Shown one piece after another: positions 30,625 to 42,336 of a stretch of 64,000 nt of DNA; position 1 is the stretch's first letter; the number at the start of each line of letters is the position of its first letter. Position numbers and translations under genes: made by a program. The stretch comes from Giesbergeria sp. GTDB taxonomy: Bacteria; Pseudomonadota; Gammaproteobacteria; Burkholderiales; Burkholderiaceae_C. The notes below the pieces were generated by a model. It was given only the letters and a program-made list of their open reading frames with translations. It was not told the origin of the DNA and ran no database searches. The stretch covers positions 1 through 64,000 of the forward strand of contig NZ_JAQUCA010000005.1 of assembly GCF_028686475.1 (NCBI RefSeq), read 5' to 3'.

Positions 30625-32655
30625 CTACTTGTTGAGCCAGACGAACCAGGTCATCAGACCAAAGATGCCCAGCAGCATGACCAAGGCATAGTGGTACACG
30701 TACCCCGTTTGCATACGGCGAACGATTCCCGCAATCCATCCGACCAGCTTCCAAGAACCGTTAACTACGGCACCGTCGATCAGCATTTGATCACCACCCT
30801 TCCACAAACCAACGCCTAAACCACGGGCACCACGTGCCAAAATGTTTTCGTTGATCCAGTCCAGATAGTATTTGTTTTCCAACAAAGAATAGATAGGCAT
30901 AACTGCCTTCTTGATAGCGGTGGGCAACGCCGGATTGACCATATACATATAGTAGGACAAAGCCACCCCAGCCAAAGCCAACCAGAAAGGTGGTGTTTGC
31001 AAACCATGTGCTGCCATTGCCAAGGGGCCGTGGAACATTTCTGCAAACTGGGTCATTGCCGGATGCTTCACGGCATCAATAAAAATGACACCTTTGAAAA
31101 AATCACCGAACAGCATCGGCTGAATAGCAACAAAACCAATCACGACCGAAGGAATAGCCAGCAATACCAAAGGCAAAGTGACTACCCAAGGCGATTCATG
31201 GGGTTTACCATCACCATGACCGTGGTGATCGTCATGGCCGTGATCATCATGGTGGGCATCAGGATTCTGATCGTAACGCTCCTTCCCATGAAACACCAAG
31301 AAATACATACGGAAGGAATAGAAAGCGGTCACAAATACACCCGCCAACACAGCAAAATAGGCAAAACCAGCCGCTGGCAATTGACTAAAATGCACGGCCT
31401 CAATAATACTGTCTTTGGAATAAAAACCAGAGAACAATGGGGTACCAATCAAGGCCAAAGAGCCCAACAAAGAGGTAATCCAAGTGATAGGCATGTATTT
31501 ACGTACACCCCCCATCCAGCGAATATCTTGGTTGTGGTGCATACCCATAATCACTGAACCGGCACCCAGGAACAACAAGGCTTTGAAGAAGGCATGGGTC
31601 ATCAAATGGAATACTGCCACCGAGTAAGCCGAAGCACCCAATGCCACCGTCATGTATCCTAACTGCGACAGGGTAGAGTAGGCCACCACGCGCTTAATAT
31701 CGTTTTGAATGATGCCCAAGAAACCCATGAACAGGGCGGTGATAGAACCAATCACCAAAATAAAGTTCAGGGCGGTATCACTCAATTCAAACAAGGGCGA
31801 CATACGTGCCACCATGAAGATGCCCGCTGTCACCATCGTAGCAGCGTGAATCAACGCAGAAATGGGGGTGGGGCCTTCCATCGAGTCTGGCAGCCAAACG
31901 TGCAGCGGAAACTGTGCCGACTTACCCATTGCGCCAATAAACAGACAGATACAAATGACTGTCACCAGCATCCAGTCGGTGCCGTAACCGAAGGGTGCAG
32001 CACCCAGCTCAGTCGCTTTGCTGAAAATTTCGCTGTAGTTGAGGGTCCCTGTATAGGCAGCAATCAAGCCAATACCAAGAATGAAACCAAAGTCACCTAC
32101 CCGGTTGACCAGAAAAGCCTTCATGTTGGCAAAAATGGCTGATGGCTTATTGAACCAAAAACCAATTAATAGGTAGGACACCAAGCCCACTGCTTCCCAA
32201 CCAAAGAACAATTGCAGCAGATTGTTGCTCATGACCAGCATGAGCATGGAGAAGGTAAACAGCGAAATGTAAGAGAAAAAGCGGTTGTAACCTTCGTCTT
32301 CTTTCATGTAACCAATGGTGTAGATATGCACCATCAGGGACACGAAGGTCACCACGCACATCATCATGGCAGTGAGTGAATCAATCAAGAAACCCACTTC
32401 CATTTTTAGACCACCCACCACCATCCAGGTGTAAATGGTTTCATTGAAGCGGGCACCATCGACCAACACGCTTTGCAGCGTCATGGCTGATAACACAAAA
32501 GCAATCAGCACACCGGCAATCGTCAGCATGTGCGAAGCACGACGACCAATCCAGTTGCCACCAAAGGCAGTACCAAAAATGCCGGCGAGCGCAGCACCCA
32601 CCAGCGGGGCTAGCGGCACTGCCAACAGCGTTGAAGCAGAAAGGGTTTGACTCAT
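30625..32655 (-). CDS. nuoL: NADH-quinone oxidoreductase subunit L
   Basis: NuoL is the distal antiporter-like subunit, whose C-terminal lateral helix braces the membrane arm. The 676-residue product has GWEAVGLVSYLLIGFW, KSAQFPLHVWLPDSMEGPTP, DIKRVVAYSTLSQLGYM, and the long C-terminal helix region after about 510. A loop at about residues 462-487 is extremely rich in His and Asp (AHHDDHGHDDHHGHGDGKPH), just before the lateral-helix region. This looks like a lineage-specific insertion that could bind metal ions. Confidence 0.96.
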   Translation of the reverse strand: MSQTLSASTLLAVPLAPLVGAALAGIFGTAFGGNWIGRRASHMLTIAGVLIAFVLSAMTLQSVLVDGARFNETIYTWMVVGGLKMEVGFLIDSLTAMMMCVVTFVSLMVHIYTIGYMKEDEGYNRFFSYISLFTFSMLMLVMSNNLLQLFFGWEAVGLVSYLLIGFWFNKPSAIFANMKAFLVNRVGDFGFILGIGLIAAYTGTLNYSEIFSKATELGAAPFGYGTDWMLVTVICICLFIGAMGKSAQFPLHVWLPDSMEGPTPISALIHAATMVTAGIFMVARMSPLFELSDTALNFILVIGSITALFMGFLGIIQNDIKRVVAYSTLSQLGYMTVALGASAYSVAVFHLMTHAFFKALLFLGAGSVIMGMHHNQDIRWMGGVRKYMPITWITSLLGSLALIGTPLFSGFYSKDSIIEAVHFSQLPAAGFAYFAVLAGVFVTAFYSFRMYFLVFHGKERYDQNPDAHHDDHGHDDHHGHGDGKPHESPWVVTLPLVLLAIPSVVIGFVAIQPMLFGDFFKGVIFIDAVKHPAMTQFAEMFHGPLAMAAHGLQTPPFWLALAGVALSYYMYMVNPALPTAIKKAVMPIYSLLENKYYLDWINENILARGARGLGVGLWKGGDQMLIDGAVVNGSWKLVGWIAGIVRRMQTGYVYHYALVMLLGIFGLMTWFVWLNK

Positions 32656-32682
32656 TGTGGAGAACCTTGCATATCCGGCATG

Positions 32683-32991
32683 TCAACCGCGAAGGGTGTC
32701 GAGAGATTCTGCATCAATGTTCGACTTGTTGCGGAACAGCAGCACCAAAATGGCCAAGCCGATGGCAGATTCTGCTGCCGCAACCGTCAAGATGAAGAAC
32801 ACAAACACTTGTCCGTGCATATCACCCAAATAATGGGAGAAAGCAACGAAATTCATGTTGACTGCCAACAGCATCAATTCGATAGCCATCAACAGCACAA
32901 TCAGATTTTTTCGGTTCAGAAAAATACCAATCACAGCCAAAGCAAACAGCATGGCTCCCAGTGAAAGGAAATGCCCTAAAGTGAGTATCAT
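32683..32991 (-). CDS. nuoK: NADH-quinone oxidoreductase subunit K
   Basis: This 102-residue, three-helix membrane subunit carries part of the central proton path, with conserved glutamates in helices 2 and 3 ([17 protein letters not shown] and [16 protein letters not shown]). Its start overlaps the nuoJ stop by 4 bp. Confidence 0.96.
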   Translation of the reverse strand: MILTLGHFLSLGAMLFALAVIGIFLNRKNLIVLLMAIELMLLAVNMNFVAFSHYLGDMHGQVFVFFILTVAAAESAIGLAILVLLFRNKSNIDAESLDTLRG

Positions 32992-33650
32992 GCTTTTTTC
33001 TCCTCACTAACCGTGGTAGGTTCAGCGCTGGCGGGCTTGGTAGCCTCTAGCTTGATCAAGCGCACACGATCTTCCGCCCGAACACGCACTTGAATAGCGG
33101 GGTTAATCGCCTTGGTATCTTTGCGCCGACGCAAGGTCAAAGCAATCGCAGCCACCATCGCCAGCAACAAAATTACAGCAGCAATTTCTACTGGATAAAG
33201 GTACTCGGTGTACATCAAGCGACCTAACTCGCGGGCATTGGAGTAAGGCACTGCATTACCAGCAGCATCTACTGCGGCTACCATCGCCTTAGGCTCATCA
33301 ATGCCACCAAAGCCGCCCATCAAAACTGCCGCCATTTCGAGAGCAATCAAAGCACCCATTGCAGCTGCCAATGGAAAGTGCTTCCAAAAACCTTGGCGTA
33401 TCTCATCGACCTTGATGTCTAACATCATGACGACAAACATAAATAGCACCATCACAGCCCCTAGATACACCAGGATCAGTACGACGGCCAAAAATTCAGC
33501 CTTCAGCAGCAACCAAATACCAGCAGCTTGCGAAAATGCCAAAATTAGATGCAAAACGGCTTGTACCGGATTGCGTGCAGTAATTACTCGGAAGGCTGAA
33601 TAAAGCAGCACCACCGAGAACAAATAGAAGAAACCTGTCGTGGCGTCCAT
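32988..33650 (-). CDS. nuoJ: NADH-quinone oxidoreductase subunit J
   Basis: This 220-residue membrane subunit has five helices (for example [19 protein letters not shown], and [25 protein letters not shown] with the conserved Tyr/Gly pi-bulge region of helix 3). A hydrophilic C-terminal tail of about 45 residues ([19 protein letters not shown]) extends beyond the core fold. It overlaps nuoK by 4 bp. Confidence 0.95.
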   Translation of the reverse strand: MDATTGFFYLFSVVLLYSAFRVITARNPVQAVLHLILAFSQAAGIWLLLKAEFLAVVLILVYLGAVMVLFMFVVMMLDIKVDEIRQGFWKHFPLAAAMGALIALEMAAVLMGGFGGIDEPKAMVAAVDAAGNAVPYSNARELGRLMYTEYLYPVEIAAVILLLAMVAAIALTLRRRKDTKAINPAIQVRVRAEDRVRLIKLEATKPASAEPTTVSEEKKA

Positions 33651-33690
33651 GAATCGGTCTTTTTAGAGGTCTGACGGATGGGGATGCAAC

Positions 33691-34197
33691 TTAACGGTAC
33701 TTGGCATCTGCTGCTTTAGCGGCAGCAATTTCAGTCTCATACCGATCACCCACGGCAAGGAGCATATCCTTGGTGAAATAAAGATCGCCCCGCTTTTCAC
33801 CGTGGTATTCGAGAATTTGCGTTTCCACGATCGAATCGACCGGACAACTTTCTTCACAAAATCCACAGAAAATGCACTTAGTCAGATCAATATCATAGCG
33901 TGTTGTACGGCGCGAGCCATCGGCACGCACATCCGACTCAATGGTGATCGCCGTTGCAGGACAAACGGCTTCGCACAATTTACAAGCAATGCAACGCTCT
34001 TCGCCATTGTCATAGCGACGCAAGGCGTGCAGCCCACGAAAACGCGGCGATAGCGGCGTTTTCTCTTCAGGAAACTGCACTGTTACTTTGCGCTTGAAGG
34101 TGTAACGCCCGGTCAAGGACATACCCTTGACCAGCTCCACCAACATGAAGCTTTTGAAAAAATCCTTGAAGGAAAAGGATGCAGTAGCGGCAGACAT
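33691..34197 (-). CDS. nuoI: NADH-quinone oxidoreductase subunit I
   Basis: This 168-residue ferredoxin-like subunit holds clusters N6a and N6b. The two ligand sets are C69-C72-C75 with C118, and C108-C111-C114 with C79 (CxxCxxCxxxCP twice). The start is ATG 34197 ([14 protein letters not shown]). The longer frame to 34266 reads into nuoH. It passes electrons from NuoG toward N2 in NuoB. Confidence 0.96.
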   Translation of the reverse strand: MSAATASFSFKDFFKSFMLVELVKGMSLTGRYTFKRKVTVQFPEEKTPLSPRFRGLHALRRYDNGEERCIACKLCEAVCPATAITIESDVRADGSRRTTRYDIDLTKCIFCGFCEESCPVDSIVETQILEYHGEKRGDLYFTKDMLLAVGDRYETEIAAAKAADAKYR

Positions 34198-34211
34198 TCG
34201 TGTATCCCCGT

Positions 34212-35288
34212 TCATTTCCAAATATTCCAAGGCGAGAGCAACCAGCCCCCCACCACCACCAGCCACACCAGAGTGACAGGAATGAAAATTTTCCAGCCCA
34301 GACGCATAATTTGGTCATAGCGGAAACGTGGAAAGGTAGCGCGAATCCAGATGAACATGGAAACAACGACAAAGGTTTTCAGGCCCAACCAAATCCAACC
34401 GGGAATGAAATCAAGGGCAGCAATCGGCGACAACCAACCACCCAAGAACATCAACACAGCCACAATAGACACTAGCCACATGCTAGCATATTCAGCCAAG
34501 AAGAAGATGGCGAAACCCATACCCGAGTATTCAACCATGTGACCCGCCACAATTTCGGCTTCACCTTCGACCACGTCGAAAGGATGGCGGTTGACTTCAG
34601 CCACACCCGAAATCAGGTAAACGATAAAAATGGGGAACAGGGGCAACCAATTCCAAGACAGGAAATTCAGGCCATAAGAAGCAGCCATACCCGAGGCTTG
34701 GCTGGTCACCACGGCAGTCAGGTTCATGCTACCCGACACCATAATCACTACCAAAAAGCAAAAACCCATCGCGATTTCGTAGCTCACCATTTGCGCCGAT
34801 GCACGCATGGCCCCCAGAAAGGCATACTTAGAGTTAGAAGCCCAACCCGCAATAATCACGCCATAGACTTCAATCGAGGTAATGGCCATCAATAGCAAAA
34901 TACCCACGTTGACATTGGTCAAGGCTACATCAGGGCCAAAGGGAACCACTACCCAAGCGGCCAAAGCTGGCATGATGGCCATGATAGGGCCAAGAATAAA
35001 CAAACCTTTGCTAGAAGCAGAAGGTTGAATAATTTCTTTGGTCAGCAACTTGAGTGCATCAGCAATCGGTTGCAATAAACCCTTCGGCCCCACCCGGTTA
35101 GGACCTAGACGCACCTGCATAAAACCCAGCAGCTTGCGCTCCCAAAGCGTTAGGTAAGCCACAGCGCCCATCAATGGGGCCAAAATGACCACAATTTTGA
35201 GCAAAATCCAAAGCACTGGCCAAGCTGCGGCGGTCCACCACACTTCGGAGGACAGGCCTAAACCACCGTTGTAAATTGCATCAATCAT
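34212..35288 (-). CDS. nuoH: NADH-quinone oxidoreductase subunit H
   Basis: This 358-residue membrane subunit forms the quinone chamber with NuoB and NuoD. Eight helices are visible, with [26 protein letters not shown] shortened here as the conserved GPNRVGP loop, and [19 protein letters not shown]-type acidic loop residues. Its start overlaps the nuoG stop by 4 bp. Confidence 0.96.
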   Translation of the reverse strand: MIDAIYNGGLGLSSEVWWTAAAWPVLWILLKIVVILAPLMGAVAYLTLWERKLLGFMQVRLGPNRVGPKGLLQPIADALKLLTKEIIQPSASSKGLFILGPIMAIMPALAAWVVVPFGPDVALTNVNVGILLLMAITSIEVYGVIIAGWASNSKYAFLGAMRASAQMVSYEIAMGFCFLVVIMVSGSMNLTAVVTSQASGMAASYGLNFLSWNWLPLFPIFIVYLISGVAEVNRHPFDVVEGEAEIVAGHMVEYSGMGFAIFFLAEYASMWLVSIVAVLMFLGGWLSPIAALDFIPGWIWLGLKTFVVVSMFIWIRATFPRFRYDQIMRLGWKIFIPVTLVWLVVVGGWLLSPWNIWK

Positions 35289-37426
35289 GCCTGCACTCCT
35301 GTAGAAGCCAGACGTGCATCAGCCGTCAGCTGCAAAGAAGATGAACGCCGAACCAAACCATCCAGCTGATAAATGGCCGCAACCACTGGCTCGGCCGCCG
35401 ATGTAGCAGCCACAGTGGTTAAACTGGCTTTGCTGCGGTTATTTAACTCGGCAGCAGGAACAAACTCCATGCGATCGCCTTGAGGGGCATGGGTGGCTTT
35501 TTCTAATACTTCTTGCGAAGTTTGAAAATCAATACCAGGAATATCCAACAAATTGGCCAAGACGCGCAACACCTTCCAGCCTGGACGGGTATCGCCTAAG
35601 GGGCGCACCACAGCATGGAAACTTTGCGCCCGACCTTCAGCATTCACAAAGGTACCGGAAGTTTCGCTGAATGGTGCAATCGGCAACAATACGTCGCTGA
35701 ATTCCATGTTCGCTTTGAAAGGACTGAGGGTAACCACCATATCCACACCAGCCAAAGCGGTGGCGGTCTTGGCAGCGGCAGCGCTATCAAACACTGGTTC
35801 GGTATTGAGCAACAAAGCTGCCTTGAGGCGGCCCTCTAGCATCTGTGCGGCATTCAGGCCCTCTTGGCCAGGCACTGCCTTCATCCACTGGGCACCAACG
35901 GTGTTGGCAGCTTCGGTCAGATAACCCACGGTAGCGCCGGTTTGCTCGGCAATCCAGCCAGCCAAAGCCAACAATGAAGCAGCTTGAGCATGGTGCGCTG
36001 CTGCATTACCCAACAAAATCGCTTTGTGGTCACCTATCAACAGCGCATTGGCAATGGCTTTAGCCACGGTACCGGCTTGGCCTTGTGCATTGGGTGCGTC
36101 AATGCCTTTTTGTTGTGCCACTGCGGCGGCTACGTCCGACAGGGCTTGAAACCATTGCTGAGGGTTAGCCACCAAAGTTTGAGCGACCGGCAAGGCCCAA
36201 TCGTGTACCACGGCATTAATAGCAGTGACAGTGCAACCTTTGCGCGCCGCTTGGCGAATACGCTGGGCAAACAAGGGGTGGTCTTTACGCAAATTGGAAC
36301 CAAGTACCAACACCGATTGCAAACTAGACAGCGAAGCGATGGAACGACCTAACCAGCGCACACCTTCAGGAGCAGAAAAATCCGCATGGCGTAAGCGATA
36401 GTCAATATTTTGGCTACCCAAACCACGCAACAATTCCTTGGTCAGGTAAATTTCTTCTAAGGTGCTGTGCGGACTGACCAAAGCACCAATCGCTTTAGCA
36501 CCGTGTTCAGTTTTGATATTCTTTAATCCATTAGCAACATACTCAAGCGCAGTCTGCCAATCTACTTCTTTCCAAGCACCGCCCTGCTTAATCATGGGCG
36601 CAGTCAAACGCTGATCGGTGTTGAGTGATTCGTAAGAAAAACGGTCACGGTCTGCAATCCAGCATTCGTTCACATCTTCGTTTTCCAACGGTAGAACGCG
36701 CATGACTTTATGATTTTTCACCTGTACCACTAAATTGGCACCGGTAGAATCGTGTGGACTGACCGACTTGCGACGCGACAGCTCCCAAGTACGGGCGCTG
36801 TAACGGAAGGGCTTGCTGGTCAATGCGCCCACGGGGCACAGGTCAATCATGTTGCCGGATAATTCCGAATCCACGGTTTCGCCAGTAACCGTGGTAATTT
36901 CGGAATGCTCACCCCGGTGAATCATGCCTAATTCCATCACCCCTGCCACTTCTTGGCCAAAACGGACACAGCGGGTGCAATGGATGCAGCGGCTCATCTC
37001 TTCCATCGAAATCAGCGGGCCGACATCTTTATGGAAAACAACGCGCTTTTCTTCTTCGTAACGCGAAGAAGTACCACCATAGCCTACTGCCAAATCCTGC
37101 AACTGGCATTCACCGCCTTGGTCACAAATGGGACAGTCTAAAGGGTGATTAATGAGCAAAAACTCCATCACCGATTTTTGTGCTTGAATGGCCTTGGCGC
37201 TGTTGGTGCGTACCACCATACCTTGGGTGACTGGCGTAGCACAGGCAGGCATCGGCTTGGGGGCTTTTTCGACCTCTACCAAACACATCCGGCAGTTGGC
37301 CGCAATGGAGAGCTTTTTGTGGTAGCAAAAATGTGGAATATACACGCCCGCCTTGTCCGCTGCATGCATGACCATGCAACCAGGGGCAATTTCCACCTTC
37401 TGACCATCCAGTTCAATTTCAACCAT
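35285..37426 (-). CDS. nuoG: NADH-quinone oxidoreductase subunit G
   Basis: This 713-residue peripheral-arm subunit carries several Fe-S clusters. The N-terminal [2Fe-2S] ligands are C34, C45, C48 and C62. [14 protein letters not shown] and [11 protein letters not shown] supply ligands for the N5 and N4 sites. A molybdopterin-oxidoreductase-like domain without cofactor follows from about 215. Its length is in the usual betaproteobacterial range. It sits 15 bp after nuoF. Confidence 0.95.
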   Translation of the reverse strand: MVEIELDGQKVEIAPGCMVMHAADKAGVYIPHFCYHKKLSIAANCRMCLVEVEKAPKPMPACATPVTQGMVVRTNSAKAIQAQKSVMEFLLINHPLDCPICDQGGECQLQDLAVGYGGTSSRYEEEKRVVFHKDVGPLISMEEMSRCIHCTRCVRFGQEVAGVMELGMIHRGEHSEITTVTGETVDSELSGNMIDLCPVGALTSKPFRYSARTWELSRRKSVSPHDSTGANLVVQVKNHKVMRVLPLENEDVNECWIADRDRFSYESLNTDQRLTAPMIKQGGAWKEVDWQTALEYVANGLKNIKTEHGAKAIGALVSPHSTLEEIYLTKELLRGLGSQNIDYRLRHADFSAPEGVRWLGRSIASLSSLQSVLVLGSNLRKDHPLFAQRIRQAARKGCTVTAINAVVHDWALPVAQTLVANPQQWFQALSDVAAAVAQQKGIDAPNAQGQAGTVAKAIANALLIGDHKAILLGNAAAHHAQAASLLALAGWIAEQTGATVGYLTEAANTVGAQWMKAVPGQEGLNAAQMLEGRLKAALLLNTEPVFDSAAAAKTATALAGVDMVVTLSPFKANMEFSDVLLPIAPFSETSGTFVNAEGRAQSFHAVVRPLGDTRPGWKVLRVLANLLDIPGIDFQTSQEVLEKATHAPQGDRMEFVPAAELNNRSKASLTTVAATSAAEPVVAAIYQLDGLVRRSSSLQLTADARLASTGVQA

Positions 37427-37441
37427 ATGCTTTTCTCGCGA

Positions 37442-38806
37442 TCAGGCAGAAGCTACCGCCTGCGTGGATTTTTTCTGGATTAACGCCTCGAATTCGGGAC
37501 GGAAATGCTTAATCATGGCACGCACCGGCATCGCCGCCGCATCACCCAACGCACAAATGGTGCGCCCCATAATATCACTCGCCACTGAATCCAGCACTTC
37601 CAAATCTTGCGCGCGACCATCACCACGGTGAATGCGATCGACCAAGCGCCAGAGCCAGCCAGTACCTTCGCGGCAAGGGGTGCATTGACCACAAGATTCG
37701 TGCATATAAAAATACGACAAACGCTTGAGCGATTCAACCATGCAGCGGGTATCATCCATCACAATGACGGCACCAGAACCCAACATGGAACCCGCTTTGG
37801 CAATGGAGTCGTAATCCAGCGTGCATTCCATAATGATAGAAGCAGGCAATACCGGAGACGACGAACCACCCGGAATCACGGCTTTGAGTTGACGACCCGG
37901 ACGCATACCACCTGCCAACTCTAGCAGTTTAGAAAATGGCGTGCCCATAGGCACTTCATAATTACCCGGACGCTGCACATCGCCACTGACCGAGAAAATC
38001 TTAGTGCCACCGTTGTTGGGTTTGCCACAGGCCAGATAAGCTGCACCACCGTGGCGAATAATCCAAGGAACAGCCGCAAACGTTTCGGTGTTATTGATGG
38101 TAGTGGGCTTGCCATACACACCAAAACTTGCTGGGAATGGTGGCTTAAAGCGTGGCTGGCCTTTCTTGCCTTCAATGGATTCAATCAGTGCGGTTTCTTC
38201 GCCACAAATATAAGCACCAAAACCGTGGTGGGCATGAAGCTGAAAGCTGAAAGAACTTCCAAGGATATTATTACCCAAATAACCTGCCGCTCGGGCTTCT
38301 TCTAGGGCTGCTTCAAAGCGGTCGTAAACTTGAAAAATCTCGCCGTGGATGTAGTTGAAGCCCACGCTGATACCCATAGCATAGGCAGCAATAATCATAC
38401 CCTCAATGACAATATGAGGGTTGTACATCAGAATGTCACGGTCTTTGCAGGTACCCGGCTCACCTTCGTCTGAGTTACAAACGAGGTATTTTTGGCCCGG
38501 AAACTGGCGTGGCATGAAGCTCCACTTGAGGCCAGTAGGAAAGCCAGCACCACCACGACCACGCAAACCAGACTCTTTGACGGTAGCAATGACCTGGTCT
38601 TGGCTTAAGCCTTCAGCACCATCTTTACCCAATACTTTACGCAAAGCCTGATAACCGCCACGGGCTTCGTAATCTTTGATACTCCAATTGGAGCCATTCA
38701 AATCGGCATAAATTTGCGGTTCGATATGGCGGTCATGAAAGCAGGTTTCAACACCCGCAGCTTGAAATTGGGCCAAAATCTTGGCAGCTGCTGCATTGGT
38801 TGTCAT
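37442..38806 (-). CDS. nuoF: NADH-quinone oxidoreductase subunit F
   Basis: This 454-residue subunit binds NADH, FMN and the N3 [4Fe-4S] cluster. It contains [17 protein letters not shown] (nucleotide binding, about 64-80), [30 protein letters not shown], and the cluster motif [12 protein letters not shown] around residue 370. It overlaps the nuoE stop by 4 bp and is co-translated with it. Confidence 0.97.
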   Translation of the reverse strand: MTTNAAAAKILAQFQAAGVETCFHDRHIEPQIYADLNGSNWSIKDYEARGGYQALRKVLGKDGAEGLSQDQVIATVKESGLRGRGGAGFPTGLKWSFMPRQFPGQKYLVCNSDEGEPGTCKDRDILMYNPHIVIEGMIIAAYAMGISVGFNYIHGEIFQVYDRFEAALEEARAAGYLGNNILGSSFSFQLHAHHGFGAYICGEETALIESIEGKKGQPRFKPPFPASFGVYGKPTTINNTETFAAVPWIIRHGGAAYLACGKPNNGGTKIFSVSGDVQRPGNYEVPMGTPFSKLLELAGGMRPGRQLKAVIPGGSSSPVLPASIIMECTLDYDSIAKAGSMLGSGAVIVMDDTRCMVESLKRLSYFYMHESCGQCTPCREGTGWLWRLVDRIHRGDGRAQDLEVLDSVASDIMGRTICALGDAAAMPVRAMIKHFRPEFEALIQKKSTQAVASA

Positions 38807-39294
38807 TGCTTACCCTCCACAGCACGCAAGCTATCGACCAACTGGTCTAACTTGTCATTGCCCATGAAACTGCACATATTACGGTCATTGACCAACATGA
38901 CAGGTGCGTCAGCACAAGCACCCAAACACTCACATTGCTGCAAGGTAAACAGGCCGTCTGCTGTGGTGTCTCCCATAGAGATACCCAGTTTATGTTCTAA
39001 ATGCTCTAGGGCTTTACCACCATCACGCAATAAACAAGGTAAATTGGTACAAACCGCCAACTTGTACTTGCCCACTGGTTGCTGGTTGTACATGTTATAG
39101 AAAGTGGTTACCTCATGAACCGCAATCTGTGGCATACCCAAGTATTCAGCAATGACGGCTTCGCTGGCCTCACTGACATAGCCTTGTTCTTGCTGCACAA
39201 TCGACAGGCAAGCCATGACAGCAGATTGTTTCTGCTCGGGTGGGTATTTAGCTACTTCACGCGCAAAGCGTTCTTTTGTCGCTTCAGAAATCAT
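38803..39294 (-). CDS. nuoE: NADH-quinone oxidoreductase subunit E
   Basis: This 163-residue thioredoxin-like subunit carries the off-pathway [2Fe-2S] cluster N1a. The ligands are C82, C87, C123 and C127 (VCTNLPC and CECLGAC). Both ends overlap neighbouring genes by 4 bp (nuoD upstream, nuoF downstream). Confidence 0.97.
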   Translation of the reverse strand: MISEATKERFAREVAKYPPEQKQSAVMACLSIVQQEQGYVSEASEAVIAEYLGMPQIAVHEVTTFYNMYNQQPVGKYKLAVCTNLPCLLRDGGKALEHLEHKLGISMGDTTADGLFTLQQCECLGACADAPVMLVNDRNMCSFMGNDKLDQLVDSLRAVEGKQ

Positions 39295-40544
39295 CGGTCA
39301 ATCTCTCCGAACACGATATCCATAGTGCCAATAATGGCGACAACGTCGGCCAACATGTGACCACGCGACATTTCATCGAGGGTGGATAAATGCACAAAAC
39401 CGGGAGCGCGAATTTTCAAGCGATAGGGCTTGTTGGCACCATCACTGACCAAGTAGATACCAAACTCGCCTTTAGGATGCTCCACAGCAGCATAGGCTTC
39501 GCCTTCGGGTACATGAAAACCTTCGCTGAAGAGCTTGAAATGGTGAATCAACTCTTCCATGTTGGTTTTCATGGATTCGCGGCTAGGCGGTGCTACTTTG
39601 TGGTTATCGGTAATCACTGGGCCGGGATTAGCGCGCAACCAATCGACGCATTGCTTGATGATACGGTTAGATTGGCGCATTTCTTCTACGCGCACCAAAT
39701 AACGGTCGTAGCAATCACCCGTGACACCGACAGGAATATCGAAATCCACACGATCGTAGGCATCGTAGGGTTGCTTTTTACGCAAATCCCACGCAATTCC
39801 AGAACCACGCAACATCGGGCCAGTCATGCCCAAATTGATAGCACGTTCTGGCTGTACGACACCAATGCCCACGGTACGCTGTTTCCAGATACGATTGTCT
39901 GTCAATAGAATTTCGTATTCGTCAACACAAGCGGGGAAGCGCTGAGTGAAGTCGTCAATAAAGTCCAGTAAAGAACCTTGGCGATTTTGATTTAAATCGT
40001 CAATAGCTTTGCCGTTGCGAATTTTGTTCGCCTTGTACTGCGGCATGGTATCCGGCAAATCACGATAAACGCCCCCTGGACGGAAGTACGCTGCGTGCAT
40101 ACGGGCTCCAGAGACGGCCTCGTACATATCAAACAGGTCTTCACGTTCACGGAAGGTATAAATCAGGATGGTAGAGCTGCCGCAATCGTTGCCGTGCGAA
40201 CCCAACCACATCAGGTGATTGAGCAAGCGCGTGATTTCGGAGAACATTACCCGGATATATTGGGCGCGCAAAGGTACTTCAATGCCCAGCAGCTTTTCGA
40301 TGGCTAAACAATAAGCATGTTCGTTGCACATCATGGACACATAATCCAGCCGATCCATATAGGGCAAGGACTGGATAAATGTTTTGTGCTCGGCCAGTTT
40401 TTCGGTACCACGGTGCAGCAAACCAATGTGCGGATCAGCACGCTGCACGACTTCGCCATCTAGCTCCAACACCAAACGCAGCACGCCGTGTGCCGCAGGG
40501 TGCTGGGGACCAAAGTTGAGGGAATAGTTTTTAATTTCAGCCAT
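39291..40544 (-). CDS. nuoD: NADH-quinone oxidoreductase subunit D
   Basis: This 417-residue subunit, related to [NiFe]-hydrogenase large subunits, lines the quinone site. It shows [22 protein letters not shown] (quinone-site His), [15 protein letters not shown], and [19 protein letters not shown]. The C-terminus ends [12 protein letters not shown]. nuoC and nuoD are separate genes here, unlike the fused E. coli nuoCD. Confidence 0.97.
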   Translation of the reverse strand: MAEIKNYSLNFGPQHPAAHGVLRLVLELDGEVVQRADPHIGLLHRGTEKLAEHKTFIQSLPYMDRLDYVSMMCNEHAYCLAIEKLLGIEVPLRAQYIRVMFSEITRLLNHLMWLGSHGNDCGSSTILIYTFREREDLFDMYEAVSGARMHAAYFRPGGVYRDLPDTMPQYKANKIRNGKAIDDLNQNRQGSLLDFIDDFTQRFPACVDEYEILLTDNRIWKQRTVGIGVVQPERAINLGMTGPMLRGSGIAWDLRKKQPYDAYDRVDFDIPVGVTGDCYDRYLVRVEEMRQSNRIIKQCVDWLRANPGPVITDNHKVAPPSRESMKTNMEELIHHFKLFSEGFHVPEGEAYAAVEHPKGEFGIYLVSDGANKPYRLKIRAPGFVHLSTLDEMSRGHMLADVVAIIGTMDIVFGEIDR

Positions 40545-40571
40545 GATTTATCACAAAAGGCTCAAAACGCC

Positions 40572-41180
40572 TTAGTGCAGGCCTCCATATTTATCTTCAC
40601 GGATGATACGGGGGGTGATTTCGCGTGGCTCGACACTGACAGGCTCGTAAATAACACGGCGCTGCTCATTGTCGTAGCGCATTTCAACATAGCCAGATAG
40701 TGGAAAATCTTTACGGAAAGGATGGCCGACAAAACCATAATCGGTCAGGATGCGGCGCAAATCGGTATGGCCTTCAAACAGCACACCAAACAAATCGAAC
40801 GCTTCGCGCTCAAACCAACCGGCACCTTCCCACATCGAAGTGAGCGAGGCGACTATGGGCAGGTCATCATCGGGGCAAAAAACTTTGACGCGCAGGCGTT
40901 GGTTTAAGCTGACCGACAGCAAATGGGATACCACCGCATAGCGTGGCCCCTCCCAGACGGCATCATGGTAGGCAAAATAATCTACGGCACACAAATCTAT
41001 CAGCTGCTCAAACTTGCATCCCGGCGCTTCTCGCAGCAAACGCATAGATTCTAAATAAACATCCGCTTCTACCAGAAGCGTAACTTCACCCAGAGCTACC
41101 TGTATTTGGCGCACTCTTTTGCCTAAGGCAGCAATAACGGCTTCCTTGATTTTTTCCGGGGCAACAGCAACAACGGTCAT
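40572..41180 (-). CDS. nuoC: NADH-quinone oxidoreductase subunit C
   Basis: This 202-residue peripheral subunit is related to the 30-kDa chain of mitochondrial complex I. The signature ERE-A-F-D-L-F-G ([15 protein letters not shown]) and [20 protein letters not shown] are present. It lies 9 bp after nuoB and 27 bp before nuoD. Confidence 0.95.
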   Translation of the reverse strand: MTVVAVAPEKIKEAVIAALGKRVRQIQVALGEVTLLVEADVYLESMRLLREAPGCKFEQLIDLCAVDYFAYHDAVWEGPRYAVVSHLLSVSLNQRLRVKVFCPDDDLPIVASLTSMWEGAGWFEREAFDLFGVLFEGHTDLRRILTDYGFVGHPFRKDFPLSGYVEMRYDNEQRRVIYEPVSVEPREITPRIIREDKYGGLH

Positions 41181-41189
41181 GACACCCTT

Positions 41190-41669
41190 TCAAGCACGCG
41201 CAATAGTGTTGGTTCGGCGGATTTTTTGCTGCAGCTGGATGATTCCATAAATCAAAGCTTCTGCAGTCGGAGGACAACCGGGCACATAGACATCGACCGG
41301 TACGATACGATCGCAACCGCGCACCACAGAATAGCTGTAATGGTAATAACCACCACCATTGGCACAAGAACCCATCGACAATACCCAGCGTGGTTCAGAC
41401 ATTTGGTCGTAAACTTTACGCAGAGCGGGGGCCATTTTATTGCACAGCGTACCAGCAACAATCATCAAATCGGATTGGCGTGGACTGGCACGAAATACTT
41501 CGGCACCAAAACGACCAATATCGTAACGTGCAGCAGCAGCGTGCATCATTTCGACAGCACAGCAGGCCAGACCGAAGGTCATGGGCCACAACGATCCTGT
41601 TTTGGCCCAATTGACCACCGAGTCGAAACTCGTGGTCACAAAGCCTTCTTTCATTACGCCTTCAATCAT
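41190..41669 (-). CDS. nuoB: NADH-quinone oxidoreductase subunit B
   Basis: This 159-residue subunit holds cluster N2, which reduces quinone. The ligands are the tandem C36-C37 (LACCAVEMM), C102 (GSCANGGG) and C132 (VPGCPP). The sequence is among the most conserved in the window. It follows nuoA by 36 bp. Confidence 0.97.
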   Translation of the reverse strand: MIEGVMKEGFVTTSFDSVVNWAKTGSLWPMTFGLACCAVEMMHAAAARYDIGRFGAEVFRASPRQSDLMIVAGTLCNKMAPALRKVYDQMSEPRWVLSMGSCANGGGYYHYSYSVVRGCDRIVPVDVYVPGCPPTAEALIYGIIQLQQKIRRTNTIARA

Positions 41670-41705
41670 GGCCTCTATCCTTGTGCAAATGACTTGTTGC
41701 TAGAC

Positions 41706-42065
41706 TTATTCCCAGTCTAGGGCGCCTTTTTTCCACTCGTAGGCAAAACCTACCACCAAAACTGCCAAAAAGATCAGGACGGCGATAAAGCCTGTCATGC
41801 CTACATCGTGCAGCGAAGCTGCCCAAGGAATCAGGAAGGCAATTTCGAGGTCGAAAAGAATGAAGAGAATGGCCACCAAATAATAGCGGACATCGAACTT
41901 CATACGAGCGTCTTCGAAGGCTTCAAAACCGCACTCGTAGGGGGAATTTTTTTGAGCATCTGGTCTGTTGGGGCCAAGAATATAGCCCAGTGCGAGCGGA
42001 ATAACACCTACCGCTACGCCTACCAAGATGAACAGAAGAACGGGGAGATATTGATCGAGGTTCAT
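41706..42065 (-). CDS. nuoA: NADH-quinone oxidoreductase subunit A
   Basis: This 119-residue, three-helix membrane subunit is the first gene of the operon. It has the conserved [23 protein letters not shown] loop in shortened view (YECG near residue 46) and [13 protein letters not shown] start at ATG 42065 ([12 protein letters not shown]) because the 20 codons upstream have no family match. The tRNA-Leu gene lies 73 bp upstream. Confidence 0.95.
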   Translation of the reverse strand: MNLDQYLPVLLFILVGVAVGVIPLALGYILGPNRPDAQKNSPYECGFEAFEDARMKFDVRYYLVAILFILFDLEIAFLIPWAASLHDVGMTGFIAVLIFLAVLVVGFAYEWKKGALDWE

Positions 42066-42138
42066 CTTCTGGATGCGCTCACCGCTTGAACCGCGTAGCC
42101 ACAGCTGCAAAGCAGCGATGACCACAGGTTTGTTTGTT

Positions 42139-42223
42139 TGGTGCCGTCGGCGAGACTCGAACTCGCACAGCTTTCGCCACTACCCCCTCAAGATAGCGTG
42201 TCTACCAATTTCACCACGACGGC
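42139..42223 (-). tRNA. tRNA-Leu (anticodon GAG)
   Basis: The minus strand folds as a class II tRNA: acceptor GCCGTCG pairs with CGACGGC, the D-arm contains TGGTAGAC, and the anticodon loop reads CTTGAGG (anticodon GAG). A long variable arm (about TGGCGAAAGCT) and a T-arm with GTTCGAG follow. CCA is encoded at 42141-42139. It lies between secG and nuoA, a conserved position in Burkholderiales as I recall it, and may be processed from a longer secG-nuo transcript. Confidence 0.95.
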
Positions 42224-42295
42224 TTTTTTTTGTATTGTCTGGGCTGGCTTGAGGAACTTTTGTTTGCTGACCCAGACAGTCCGTAATTCTAACCT

Positions 42296-42330
42296 GAAAA
42301 AATTGACTTCCGGGCTTGAAAAGCCACGGA
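42296..42330 (-). terminator. Hairpin after secG, possible terminator
   Basis: On the minus strand CCGTGGCTT pairs with AAGCCCGG (one mismatch) around a short loop, followed after a few bases by a T-run (ATTTTTTC). It lies 7 bp past the secG stop and would separate secG from the tRNA gene. An 8-bp inverted repeat (TGTCTGGG 42236-42243 / CCCAGACA 42271-42278) nearby has no clear role. Confidence 0.5.
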
Positions 42331-42336
42331 AAGACA

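Noticed and set aside
42236-42278. 8-bp inverted repeat TGTCTGGG/CCCAGACA upstream of tRNA-Leu as an operator or terminator
   Set aside because: A 27-base loop, no T-run and only eight pairs give too little support for a function.
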